This document shows positions 44,947 through 52,590 of a stretch of DNA of 64,000 nucleotides, piece by piece; within the stretch, counting starts at the first letter, position 1, and each line of letters begins with the position of its first letter. This stretch comes from JBMCWH01 sp048621635 (GTDB lineage Bacteria; Patescibacteriota; WWE3; JAUXAW01; JAYEID01), in assembly GCA_048621635.1 (NCBI GenBank), contig JBMCWH010000001.1, forward strand, positions 1 to 64,000, in the 5' to 3' direction. Position numbers and translations under genes: made by a program. The notes beneath the pieces are model-generated. The model saw nothing but the letters and a program-made list of their open reading frames with translations, had not been told where the DNA came from and ran no database searches.

Positions 44947-45501
44947 ATGGCTATAAACCTTCTCCCCCAAAAAGAATTTTCAGAAAAACCTTTCTGGCAA
45001 CAGGCTTTAAAATGGACAACTACGGGAGGAAGAGTAATAATAATCGGTACGGAAATAATTGTTTTAGGAGTTTTCTTCTCCCGATTCTTCCTCGACAGAA
45101 GAATTACGGATCTTTCAGAAGAAATCAGAACCAAAAAAGTAATTATCAAAACTACAGGAACGCTAGAAGAAAGGTTCCGTAAAGTACAGGATAGACTGAG
45201 CGCTTTCAAAGATTTAAAAAGCAGGCAAAATCAATATTCTGCACCGCTTAATGAATTTCCTAGCATAATCCCTCCAAAAACTGTAATCAAAGCACTGGAA
45301 ATCAAAAGCAACAACTTAAAACTAACTGTAGAAACGGGCAGTAGCGGATATTTCACCAAATTACTAACGCAAATCCTTAACTGGGAAGATGTTCAAACTG
45401 TCGCGCTAAAAAGTGCCAATCTAGGAAAAGAAGGAGAAATCGAGATATTTTTAGACGTAGAGATCAACCCTGAATCATATGCTCACAAATCTAAAAAATA
45501 A
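44947..45501 (+). CDS. pilN: Type IV pilus assembly protein PilN
   Basis: 184 aa. The N-terminus MAINLLPQKEF is the I-N-L-L-P motif by which PilN docks in PilM. One transmembrane helix (about 29-50, VIIIGTEIIVLGVFFSRFFL), a coiled coil (TDLSEEIRTKKVIIKTTGTLEERFRKVQDRLSAF), and a ferredoxin-like C-terminal domain (PPKTVIKALEIKSNNLKLTVET). It bridges cytoplasmic PilM and periplasmic PilO. Followed by pilO after 12 bp. Confidence 0.88.
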   Translation: MAINLLPQKEFSEKPFWQQALKWTTTGGRVIIIGTEIIVLGVFFSRFFLDRRITDLSEEIRTKKVIIKTTGTLEERFRKVQDRLSAFKDLKSRQNQYSAPLNEFPSIIPPKTVIKALEIKSNNLKLTVETGSSGYFTKLLTQILNWEDVQTVALKSANLGKEGEIEIFLDVEINPESYAHKSKK

Positions 45502-45513
45502 AAGGAAAACCTA

Positions 45514-46110
45514 ATGGCTGAAAAAAGATTTAAATGGAAATATATAAAACCGCCTGTCATTACACCCACCAAGACTAAGGTCTACACCATGGCAGGTCTC
45601 AGTCTATTAGCGCTCATAATCTTCGGTGCTTTTGCTATCCGCCCAGCACTAGCAACGGTTGTAGAACTAAAGAAGAAAGTAATAGAACAAAAAGAAGCAA
45701 GTTTAAAACTAGAACAAAAAATAAAGGACTTATCTAGAGCTCAAATACTTCTTAGTAAACATGAAAATGATATCCAATTACTAGAAAAGGCTTTACCGCA
45801 CAAAAAAAATAGTGCACAAATACTAGAAACTATATACGCTCTAGCAAAACGAAATAATTTGCGCCCGAATAGATTATCCTTTGCCAAAGAAAATCAGATA
45901 AAAATAAAGCTACCAAACGATGTAATAACTATCCATTCTGTTCCTATTCTTCTACAAGTAGAAGGCGTCTTTCCTGACTTTAACTCTTTCTTACAAGACC
46001 TAGAAAACTCTTCTCGACTTATAGACATAGATGAGATAAGAATCAATAAAACTCGCTATGGAACCGAGCTTTACCGTATAAACTTAAGAAGTTATTTTGC
46101 CTATGATTAA
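45514..46110 (+). CDS. pilO: Type IV pilus assembly protein PilO
   Basis: 198 aa. The transmembrane helix is near 27-49 (GLSLLALIIFGAFAIRPAL), followed by a coiled coil (VELKKKVIEQKEASLKLEQKIKDLSRAQ) and a ferredoxin-like domain (AQILETIYALAKRNNLRPNRLSF, HSVPILLQVEGVFPDFNSFLQDLENSSRLIDIDEIRI), the usual PilO plan. It pairs with PilN to form the inner-membrane alignment complex. The next small gene overlaps its stop by 8 bp. Confidence 0.86.
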   Translation: MAEKRFKWKYIKPPVITPTKTKVYTMAGLSLLALIIFGAFAIRPALATVVELKKKVIEQKEASLKLEQKIKDLSRAQILLSKHENDIQLLEKALPHKKNSAQILETIYALAKRNNLRPNRLSFAKENQIKIKLPNDVITIHSVPILLQVEGVFPDFNSFLQDLENSSRLIDIDEIRINKTRYGTELYRINLRSYFAYD

Positions 46111-46300
46111 AATAACCAAAAACGCCATAATTTTGCTCGTTGTCTCTTTATTCACAGTAACTTCCTGGATTGGCTTTGAGCTGTACCGCATCTGGAAAGC
46201 GCCAGCAAGTATAAAGGTTACTGAAGAAGAATTAGAAACATTTGAACCTAAACTAGACAATGAGGCATTTACTACTCTTCGTGAAGTCGGAAATCCTTAA
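46103..46300 (+). CDS. Small single-pass membrane protein after pilO
   Basis: 65 aa from the ATG at 46103 (a TTG at 46097 is also in frame). One transmembrane helix (about 7-26, AIILLVVSLFTVTSWIGFELY), then a short acidic outer part ending DNEAFTTLREVGNP. I do not recognise a family. Overlap with the pilO stop suggests co-translation, and the position is that of pilP in pilMNOP operons, but there is no lipoprotein cysteine or PilP similarity. Its last 29 bp overlap the 3' end of recJ on the other strand. Confidence 0.65.
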   Translation: MIKITKNAIILLVVSLFTVTSWIGFELYRIWKAPASIKVTEEELETFEPKLDNEAFTTLREVGNP

Positions 46301-47972
46301 TCTGAAGTTGAAGAGTTCTGTTCCCATTCCAAACATTCTCAGATAAATTAAAAAGCGCATCGATCCGACTACCTAACCGCAACCCCTCAGAATCAGAACC
46401 TAACCCGAACCCGATAGCAGGAAAAGTCTTCCCGCCCAAAGCAGTATCACCTGTATCCTGAAGTCGTAACTTAAGATGCTTTTTATCCTTGCCAACAACA
46501 GTGACATCCACTACACCCAATTGATCACTCCAAAAAACGGGACGAGGATTTGCTCTTCCAAAAGGTTCAAATTTTTTTACTTCTTCCCATAAATCCCAAC
46601 AAACTAGGGAAAGTGGTAAATCTAAATCCGCAGCTTTTTCAGCGCAAAGAAGCTCAGGAGTAACCTGCTCTTTCACTAAAGAATAAAAAGCAGCCTGAAA
46701 CTCGGGCAGTTTCTCTGTCTCCAAAGTGAATCCGGCAGCCATAGGGTGACCTCCAACATCCACCAAATAATTAGCCAATTCCCGTAAGGCAGCTATGACA
46801 TCAAAACCTTTAACAGAACGCGCAGATCCTTTAGAAACTTGCCCCCCCTCAGAAATAGCAAGAACAGGTCGGTGGTACTTTTCAACCAACTTCCCAGCCA
46901 AGAGACCTATCACACCTTCGTGGTAAGCGGGATCCACAGTGACAATAGCAAGCTGCTCTTTATCCACAGACATCTTAGCAGTAGCTAACATTTTCTCCGT
47001 TGTTTCCTGTCTTTCCCGATTAATCCTATCCAACTCTTGAGCAAGGCTATTTGCTTGCTTTTCATCTTCAGTACAAAGCAGTCGCAAAGACTTGATCGCC
47101 TCATCTAACCGCCCAGCAGCATTAAGTCGGGGTGCTAAGACCCACCCTATCTCGTAAAGACCAATCCTTCTCTCATCGACACCGGCAATTTTTGCCAAAC
47201 TTTGTAAACCTAAACGGCGAGGAGATTCATTTAATTTATCCAAACCGAATTTAACCAAAGAGCGGTTGGTTCCTAACAAAGGTTCAATATCGGCAATAGC
47301 TGCTAGAGAAACCAAATCCAAAAATTGGTCAGATTTTTCTCCTAGTAAACTCCGCGCCAAAAACCAAGCTATTCCTGCCCCACAAGTTTCATCTGTCCAC
47401 AAAATATCCCGCAAATCATATTCAAAACCAAAAGTTTCTTCAAATTGGCTGTCTCTTTGGTGATGATCTGTAACTAATACATCAAAACCCTTTTCCCCAG
47501 CCAACTCCAAAGGCCTGTGTGCTGTCACCCCGCAATCAACGGTCACAATCAAAGGTTTTTCTTTATTTGGAACTTGAAATTTGTAATTTGTAATTTCGCG
47601 CAGGGAATCCTCCGAGAAACCGTAACCGTGGTCGAAGCGATTAGGTATAAACGGCAAACATTTTTTATAACCTAGTTCCCGATAGATAGCTTCCCACAAA
47701 ATTGCTGTTGCACAAAGACCATCTACATCATAATCACCGTGAATCACAATAGGCCTATTTTCTGAAATAGCCTTTTCTATCTTTTCTTTTGCCAAGGACA
47801 AAAATTCAGCATTTAAATCCACTGAATTAGGATCTAAATCAAGGGGATGAGAGGGGGAAAAAAAATCTTCCACCACAGAACTTTTTTCTAACCCACGGAC
47901 CCGCAGTAAAGCTTGTACAACCTCTTCAATAGAGGAAGGTTTAACATCTTCACTTTTTATCTTCACTTGCAC
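46272..47972 (-). CDS. recJ: Single-strand DNA exonuclease RecJ
   Basis: About 566 aa from the GTG at 47972 (VQVKIKSEDVKP); the longer frame from 48047 is encoded by intergenic repeat. DHH motifs: VIHGDYDVDGLCATAIL, VTVDCGVTA, DVLVTDHHQRD, CGAGIAWFLARSLL, then APRLNAAGRLDEAIKSLRLL, and DHHA1 with AISEGGQVSKGSARSVKGFDVIAALRELA and VGGHPMAAGFTLE. A 5'-3' ssDNA exonuclease of repair. Between SEDSLRE and KPLIVTVDCG there are about 12 extra residues (ITNYKFQVPNKE) encoded by the simple repeat at 47566-47600. Confidence 0.93.
   Translation of the reverse strand: MQVKIKSEDVKPSSIEEVVQALLRVRGLEKSSVVEDFFSPSHPLDLDPNSVDLNAEFLSLAKEKIEKAISENRPIVIHGDYDVDGLCATAILWEAIYRELGYKKCLPFIPNRFDHGYGFSEDSLREITNYKFQVPNKEKPLIVTVDCGVTAHRPLELAGEKGFDVLVTDHHQRDSQFEETFGFEYDLRDILWTDETCGAGIAWFLARSLLGEKSDQFLDLVSLAAIADIEPLLGTNRSLVKFGLDKLNESPRRLGLQSLAKIAGVDERRIGLYEIGWVLAPRLNAAGRLDEAIKSLRLLCTEDEKQANSLAQELDRINRERQETTEKMLATAKMSVDKEQLAIVTVDPAYHEGVIGLLAGKLVEKYHRPVLAISEGGQVSKGSARSVKGFDVIAALRELANYLVDVGGHPMAAGFTLETEKLPEFQAAFYSLVKEQVTPELLCAEKAADLDLPLSLVCWDLWEEVKKFEPFGRANPRPVFWSDQLGVVDVTVVGKDKKHLKLRLQDTGDTALGGKTFPAIGFGLGSDSEGLRLGSRIDALFNLSENVWNGNRTLQLQIKDFRLHEE
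47566..47600. repeat. AATTTGTAATT-type simple repeat translated in-frame inside recJ
   Basis: On the coding (minus) strand it reads ACAAATTACAAATTTCAAG and similar. Nearly the same string (ACAAATTACAAACTTCAAA) lies in the hrcA upstream spacer near 42676, and a relative lies just upstream of recJ (48012-48040). It gives RecJ an extra loop. Confidence 0.6.
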
Positions 47973-48103
47973 ATCAGACCCAAACACAGTAAATATAATA
48001 ACACGAGAAAATTCCCAAATTACAAATACCAAACAACAAATAAACAAAGAATTAGAAACGCAACTCTAGCTTAGTTTTTCCGGGCAAATAATTTATTACG
48101 CAT

Positions 48104-48982
48104 TCAGCTAAGATTACGGTACCACACCGTAAGAAGAGGAGTAGCTACAAAGGTAGAGGAATAGGTTCCCAAAATTGTCCCAATAAAAAGGGCCACAGAA
48201 AACCAGTGAATTGTTTGTCCTCCAAGAAGAACAAGACACAAAAGCATAAACATAATAGTAAAAGAATCACCCAAAGCTCTAACAATAGTATCATTCATCG
48301 CTCTGTTTACGATCTCATCATACTGCAATGGACTAACGTTTCCTCTATGACCTTCCGCTTCTTTTCTTACCGAATTAAACACAACCACGGTATCGTGAAC
48401 CGAAAGAGACAAAGTGGTAAGAACAGCAGTAACAAACAAGGTATCAACAGAAACTCCCCAAAAATATCCAAAAAAGGCAAAAGAGCCTAAAAGAATAGTG
48501 GTATCGTGCAGCATTGCTAAAACAGCACAAACTCCGTACATAAAGTCCTTAAACTGCCAAGCAGCGTAGAGCATAATTAAACTTACAGCCAAAACAATAG
48601 CAATGATCGTTTTAGTAAGAAGTTCTCGCCCTAAAGTCGGGCCCACAGTTTCAAAACGGACAACTGCAACCTCTCCAATATTTCTCTCCAAAGATTGAAC
48701 TAACATATTCTTCTCCGCGTCATCTATATTTTCTAACTTAAGCAAACAATTTTCCTCTGACTGTTGAACTGCGACCAACATATCTTTTCCATCCTCAAGA
48801 CCATCCCGAATGCTAGGAACCTGACATTCAATATCCTCGGCAAACTTCAATTCCAAAAGACTCCCTCCGGTGAAATCAATACTGGGACGCAAACCCCAAG
48901 AAATCAAAGAAAGAATACTGATAAGCAGAAAGAAAACTGACACGCTAAAATATACTTTTTTGTAATTTAAAAAGTTAATCAT
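48104..48982 (-). CDS. secF: Protein-export membrane protein SecF
   Basis: 292 aa, six transmembrane segments. PSIDFTGGSLLELKF is the D-F-x-G-G motif after TM1; later VLTTLSLSVHDTVVVFNSVR (a variant of the usual S-I-N-D-T-V-V-x-F-D-R: here L-S-V-H-D-T) and a C-terminal membrane bundle ending LTVWY. It forms the SecDF complex that uses the proton gradient to pull secreted chains outward. It lies 14 bp after secD. Confidence 0.94.
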   Translation of the reverse strand: MINFLNYKKVYFSVSVFFLLISILSLISWGLRPSIDFTGGSLLELKFAEDIECQVPSIRDGLEDGKDMLVAVQQSEENCLLKLENIDDAEKNMLVQSLERNIGEVAVVRFETVGPTLGRELLTKTIIAIVLAVSLIMLYAAWQFKDFMYGVCAVLAMLHDTTILLGSFAFFGYFWGVSVDTLFVTAVLTTLSLSVHDTVVVFNSVRKEAEGHRGNVSPLQYDEIVNRAMNDTIVRALGDSFTIMFMLLCLVLLGGQTIHWFSVALFIGTILGTYSSTFVATPLLTVWYRNLS

Positions 48983-48996
48983 TGTAAATTGTTTTA

Positions 48997-50319
48997 TTAC
49001 TTATAAAACAGCCTCAGCAAAACCTTCGTCATTACAACACCAGTAAACAACCCCACTACTATACCAAGAGCCAAAGTCAAGGCAAAACCCCTAACCACTC
49101 CCGAAGTGTTTAAAAAACCCCAATTAAAAGGGTTAAACAAAAGGAAGCAGATAAGTAAATCGCAAACATTGGCATCTTTGATTGCATCTATAGCATGCAT
49201 AAAACTTCTCTCCACCGCTAGATCTTTGGGTGTACCTGCTCGTGTCTCTCTCCGAATACGTTCAAAGACTAAAATACTTGAATCCACCACCATACCCACA
49301 GAAAGAATAAACCCAGTCAAACCAGGCATAGTCAACGTAACCGGGATTAATCTATACAACGTGATTGTAACTAAACCGTACTCTAAGAGAGTAAAACCAG
49401 ACAAGACCCCCAGCTTTCCATAGTACAAAACCATAAAAAGGAAAACAAAAATTAACCCCCAAACCCCAGCAACAACACTTTTCCGAACAGCAGCTTGCCC
49501 CAGAGAAGCCTCAACCTGCCGTTGCTCAACTGTTTGTAAAGGAACGGGAAGAGCACCAGCATTAAGCTGAATGGAAAGCTTTTTTGCTTGCTCGACAGTG
49601 AATTGACCAGAAATAACGGCTTCCCCGTTCGCAATTTTCTCCTGGACCCGTGGGGCACTAATCGGTTGCTCATCTAAAAATATTGCCAACGGTTCGCCTA
49701 CCAGTAATTCTGTTAATTGCGCAAACTTTTCTGTCCCTTCCGCATCAAATTTAATAGCAACCTGGGGTTCGCTTGTCTGTTGACTGAAAGTAACCTGCGC
49801 TTGCTGAAGATTTTCTCCAGTCAGATCTGTCTTTTCAAAACCGAGAAGTTGTTGCTCACCGTTCTCTTCCGAATAGACAGGTTTTCTAAAATCAAGCTGA
49901 GCCGTTTCTCCAATCAAATCAAGAGCTTTTTCTGTATCCGTAACTCCTGGTAATTCAACAATTATCCGCCAATCAGAACCAGTACGTGCTGTCTGGACAT
50001 TAGCCTCCGTAACCCCAAACAGATCAACTCGCCGCGAAACTACCTCCTTAGCAGCCTCCAAAGCCTCCCCTCTACGCTCCTCTTGGACACCAGACATATC
50101 CGCTTCCAACACCACATGAATTCCTCCTTGGATATCCAAACCCTTCTTCAACTGCAAATCCCTTTCAACACCAAATAAAGAAACAGGTCCTCCAATCTCA
50201 GTATCAATCTTCAAAAAACTTGTATTTAAATGAATAGGAATACGAGGTAAGTTTAAACGAAGGCAAACAACAGTAAGAAAAATTATCCCCCACAAAAACC
50301 AGCGTGTTTTACTTTTCAT
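48997..50319 (-). CDS. secD: Protein translocase subunit SecD
   Basis: 440 aa. GLDIQGGIHVVLEADM (the D-L-x-G-G-x-x-x family motif, here D-I-Q-G-G), the P1 domain VVSRRVDLFGVTEANVQTARTGSDWRIIVELPGV, GEAVISGQFTVEQAKKLSIQLNAGALPVPL, then six membrane helices with GFILSVGMVVDSSILVFERIRRE (the D in G-M-x-V-D carries protons). Partner of SecF immediately downstream. It starts 2 bp after the end of the AbrB-like gene. Confidence 0.95.
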   Translation of the reverse strand: MKSKTRWFLWGIIFLTVVCLRLNLPRIPIHLNTSFLKIDTEIGGPVSLFGVERDLQLKKGLDIQGGIHVVLEADMSGVQEERRGEALEAAKEVVSRRVDLFGVTEANVQTARTGSDWRIIVELPGVTDTEKALDLIGETAQLDFRKPVYSEENGEQQLLGFEKTDLTGENLQQAQVTFSQQTSEPQVAIKFDAEGTEKFAQLTELLVGEPLAIFLDEQPISAPRVQEKIANGEAVISGQFTVEQAKKLSIQLNAGALPVPLQTVEQRQVEASLGQAAVRKSVVAGVWGLIFVFLFMVLYYGKLGVLSGFTLLEYGLVTITLYRLIPVTLTMPGLTGFILSVGMVVDSSILVFERIRRETRAGTPKDLAVERSFMHAIDAIKDANVCDLLICFLLFNPFNWGFLNTSGVVRGFALTLALGIVVGLFTGVVMTKVLLRLFYK

Positions 50320-50321
50320 CC

Positions 50322-50648
50322 TTATTTTCCCTCAACAGCCTCCTCCTTATTTGAAATAGCGGACTTTAGTCCGCCTCCCCCGGAACTCGAAATATCCGCA
50401 GTCTCACTTGAATTGCCGGGTTCTGAGTTCAGTATTTCTTCTGTAGAACCAGAAGCACCGCCATCCTCCGTCGGTATCTCAGACAATGGAAGCTGGCGAC
50501 CGTTAGGAAAAGTGTAAGTTATCGTCCCTTTTTCAAAATCCAGTTCCGCCTCAGCGTTATCACCATAACGCAAACAGAGAGCATCAAAAAATTCTACCGG
50601 AATAGTAACAGCAGCGCTATTTCCTGTTTTAATTATCTTTTGCGTCAT
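50322..50648 (-). CDS. AbrB/MazE-type DNA-binding protein with repeat-derived tail
   Basis: About 108 aa from the ATG at 50648 (MTQKIIKTGNSAAVTIPVEFFDALCLRYGD). The N-terminal 48 residues are a swapped-hairpin AbrB fold: K-T-G-N-S-x-A-V-T-I-P is its signature. The second half is low complexity and includes GGGLKSAISNK, encoded by a perfect 16-bp palindrome (50359-50374). It could be a regulator or an antitoxin; no toxin gene lies beside it. A TATAAT on the minus strand (50663-50658) sits 9 bp before the ATG. It is directly upstream of secD, 2 bp apart. Confidence 0.75.
   Translation of the reverse strand: MTQKIIKTGNSAAVTIPVEFFDALCLRYGDNAEAELDFEKGTITYTFPNGRQLPLSEIPTEDGGASGSTEEILNSEPGNSSETADISSSGGGGLKSAISNKEEAVEGK
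50359..50374. repeat. Palindrome GCGGACTTTAGTCCGC inside the AbrB-like gene
   Basis: Stem GCGGACT/AGTCCGC with loop TT, read through in frame as part of the low-complexity tail. It looks like an inserted palindromic repeat unit. Confidence 0.6.
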
Positions 50649-50908
50649 TATAAGATTATTATAATACAAAAAGAAAAAAGAGGAAAGAACCCTCCGAACC
50701 GTGATTCTATTGACTATTAAACCCTCCTCAACATTCCGCTGTCAACAGCCTTACGGCGAAAAAAATTTATATACCTTTCCCCAAAAGTCCACCACTAATA
50801 TGCCCAGAAAATAGTAAAGTGTGCAAAAAACACCTCGAACTTTTTAAAAGCCTACTTACCTTTCCTTACAGTTACTTCCTATTTTCTCCCAAAACAGCTT
50901 ATAAAATA

Positions 50909-50917
50909 TGGTATACT
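50909..50917 (+). promoter_or_regulatory. Extended -10 (TGGTATACT) for the 306-aa gene
   Basis: TG-G-TATACT at 50909-50917, giving a leader of about 35 bases with a strong GGGGGAGGG (50948-50956) 2 bp from the ATG at 50959. The rest of the 310-bp spacer 50649-50958 shows no gene. Confidence 0.55.
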
Positions 50918-50958
50918 AAACTCAGTTCCAAAACACTATAGGAAAAAGGGGGAGGGAA

Positions 50959-51879
50959 ATGGCCTTAAAGAAAGAATGGCCGTCTATTCGTGCCGAGTGG
51001 TTGGAAGAATGGCTTGAAAGAGGAACAATAGAAGCGGCACCTTTACTTGGCCTTCCAGAACTAGGAGTACTTGTGCCCACCAAAGGGTGCAGACCGCAGA
51101 AGACATGGTACCGAAAAGAGAACGGAGAGGTTATTAAAGAAACTACAAGATACTGGCTAGGAGAAGGAGTGCTCCTGGTCTCGCGTTGGGATTCTCTCGA
51201 AATACACTATGATCCTAAAGCGGACCAAAATATTGAAAAAGCAAGCACAGAAGAGCTAAAATCCCGGCGCATGTTCCGCCTAAAAGACGGGACAATTCTA
51301 GTTCTTATCTACCAACACGTAGAAGATATTCTCCATTTCCAGCGTCAGCAATGGCACATAGAACTAGATACCTACCAACAGGAGCTTGAAGAAATTTTCG
51401 GAAAACTCAGAGAAGTGGAAATGGCAGTGACAGCCTTAAAAAGGAGCAGAAAAGAAAGTACTAGACTGCCACGAAGATTAAGGAGAAGAAGAAAAGAAAT
51501 TCAGCAAATTTTGCTACAAGCTATTGTCCCTCGCGAGCAGGCAGCAGAAATGCTTATCGAAACTCTCTGGAAGGAATTTAAACTAGCGGAAGAGGGAATA
51601 GAAAATAGCTTTGCCAGCGAACCGATGAAAGATTTCCTAGCTGGAGAAGATATCTCCGCGGAAGGCTTAAGATCTAGATTAGTCAACATCTATCACCAGC
51701 TAAACCAAATGAAAGTTCGCCCTGTAGTGCTACCTCTTAGAAAAGTGTCAAAGAGATATCGTAATGCGCTAGGCGCTCTGGATGTAGGAGAAGAAAAGAT
51801 ATTTCTCCAAGAAATTAACTATATTTTGGACAGTCTCAAAGAACTTCGCAGTTCACTTATACAAGAAAAGAAACAATGA
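50959..51879 (+). CDS. Unrecognised 306-aa cytoplasmic protein
   Basis: I do not recognise a family. The N-terminal part (1-95) is aromatic-rich beta/alpha (PSIRAEWLEEWLERG, GVLVPTKGCRPQKTWYRKENGEVIKETTRYWLGEG), followed by a strand pair MFRLKDGTILVLIYQHVEDIL. Residues 120-306 are charged helices, probably coiled coil (YQQELEEIFGKLREVEMAVTALKR), with a very basic RRLRRRRKEI at about 173-182. No membrane segment or signal. It has its own promoter (50909), a very strong ribosome-binding site and a textbook terminator (51887), so it is a well-expressed single-gene unit. The basic patch allows nucleic-acid binding as a guess. Confidence 0.8.
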   Translation: MALKKEWPSIRAEWLEEWLERGTIEAAPLLGLPELGVLVPTKGCRPQKTWYRKENGEVIKETTRYWLGEGVLLVSRWDSLEIHYDPKADQNIEKASTEELKSRRMFRLKDGTILVLIYQHVEDILHFQRQQWHIELDTYQQELEEIFGKLREVEMAVTALKRSRKESTRLPRRLRRRRKEIQQILLQAIVPREQAAEMLIETLWKEFKLAEEGIENSFASEPMKDFLAGEDISAEGLRSRLVNIYHQLNQMKVRPVVLPLRKVSKRYRNALGALDVGEEKIFLQEINYILDSLKELRSSLIQEKKQ

Positions 51880-51886
51880 AAACCGT

Positions 51887-51922
51887 GGTTGGAGCACCCC
51901 CGCTCCAACCATTTTTTCTTTT
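51887..51922 (+). terminator. Intrinsic terminator of the 306-aa gene
   Basis: GGTTGGAGC (51887-51895), a loop of six, GCTCCAACC (51902-51910), then A and a T-rich tract (TTTTTTCTTTTT). Confidence 0.85.
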
Positions 51923-51931
51923 TAAAAGCAC

Positions 51932-51998
51932 AAAGGGTCCCTAGGACCCTTTCTATGGTCTTTCCGAATCAACCATTCTAAACCTTAAAGGTTTAGAA
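51932..51998. repeat. Two further hairpins between the convergent genes
   Basis: AAAGGGTCC/GGACCCTTT with loop CTA at 51932-51952, and TTCTAAACCT/AGGTTTAGAA with loop TAA at 51976-51998. The second is a longer form of the palindrome behind ychF (38252-38268). They may terminate the leftward gene's transcript read from the other side, or be repeats. Confidence 0.5.
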
Positions 51999-52006
51999 AA
52001 TTTGCC

Positions 52007-52582
52007 TCAGCTAACCAAGTCTTCCTCGTCGCCTAAAAGCATAATCCGCGGCATAGTTAGAAGCTTGCGTACAAAATAGTCATCACGGTCTTTTAACGCT
52101 GTAAACTCATCTTTAGTAAGCACTGTGTAGTTTATCTCATGGCCATGTTTTTTTTCTGCTTTGTGAACATACTGGCGCAAAATTTCAATATGTACTTCCC
52201 CTATCAAAACCAAGTCAATTTCATCCTCCTCCGCTATCCGGCCCATAGGCAAAGCCCGTGCCATATAAGCATATTTAAGCTTTCCCAACTTTCTCTTATG
52301 CTTCAAAATTAATCTACCTAGTCCGGATTCGTGACAAACTAAATCTAAAAGAGGAATATAAAGAGGATGATCAGAATTTGTTTTGTAATAAAGGCGATTT
52401 CCGCGGCGCCATTTTTTTACTAAACCCAAGTCTTCTAAATTAGCCAATTCTCTCCGCACAGCATTAATTTCTGTATCCACCGCCCGCGTAATTTCCCGCA
52501 CATAATGCTCTTCTTCCGGATCACGCAGTAAAAGTTTCAGCATATCCACACGAACTTTTGAGGTGAGCAAATCTTCCAACAT
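52007..52582 (-). CDS. Winged-helix protein with nucleotidyltransferase-like C-terminal domain
   Basis: 191 aa. N-terminal winged helix: SKVRVDMLKLLLRDPEEEHYVREITRAVDTEINAVRRELANLEDLGLVKKWRRGNRLYY. The C-terminal half (DEIDLVLIGEVHIEILRQYVHKAEKKHGHEINYTVLTKDEF) has the strand-helix pattern of minimal nucleotidyltransferases, but the G-S motif and first Asp pair are degenerate, so catalysis is doubtful. Proteins of this plan are common as regulators in Patescibacteria. 8 bp downstream of the DUF3048 gene, same strand. Confidence 0.72.
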   Translation of the reverse strand: MLEDLLTSKVRVDMLKLLLRDPEEEHYVREITRAVDTEINAVRRELANLEDLGLVKKWRRGNRLYYKTNSDHPLYIPLLDLVCHESGLGRLILKHKRKLGKLKYAYMARALPMGRIAEEDEIDLVLIGEVHIEILRQYVHKAEKKHGHEINYTVLTKDEFTALKDRDDYFVRKLLTMPRIMLLGDEEDLVS

Positions 52583-52590
52583 AATTATAA

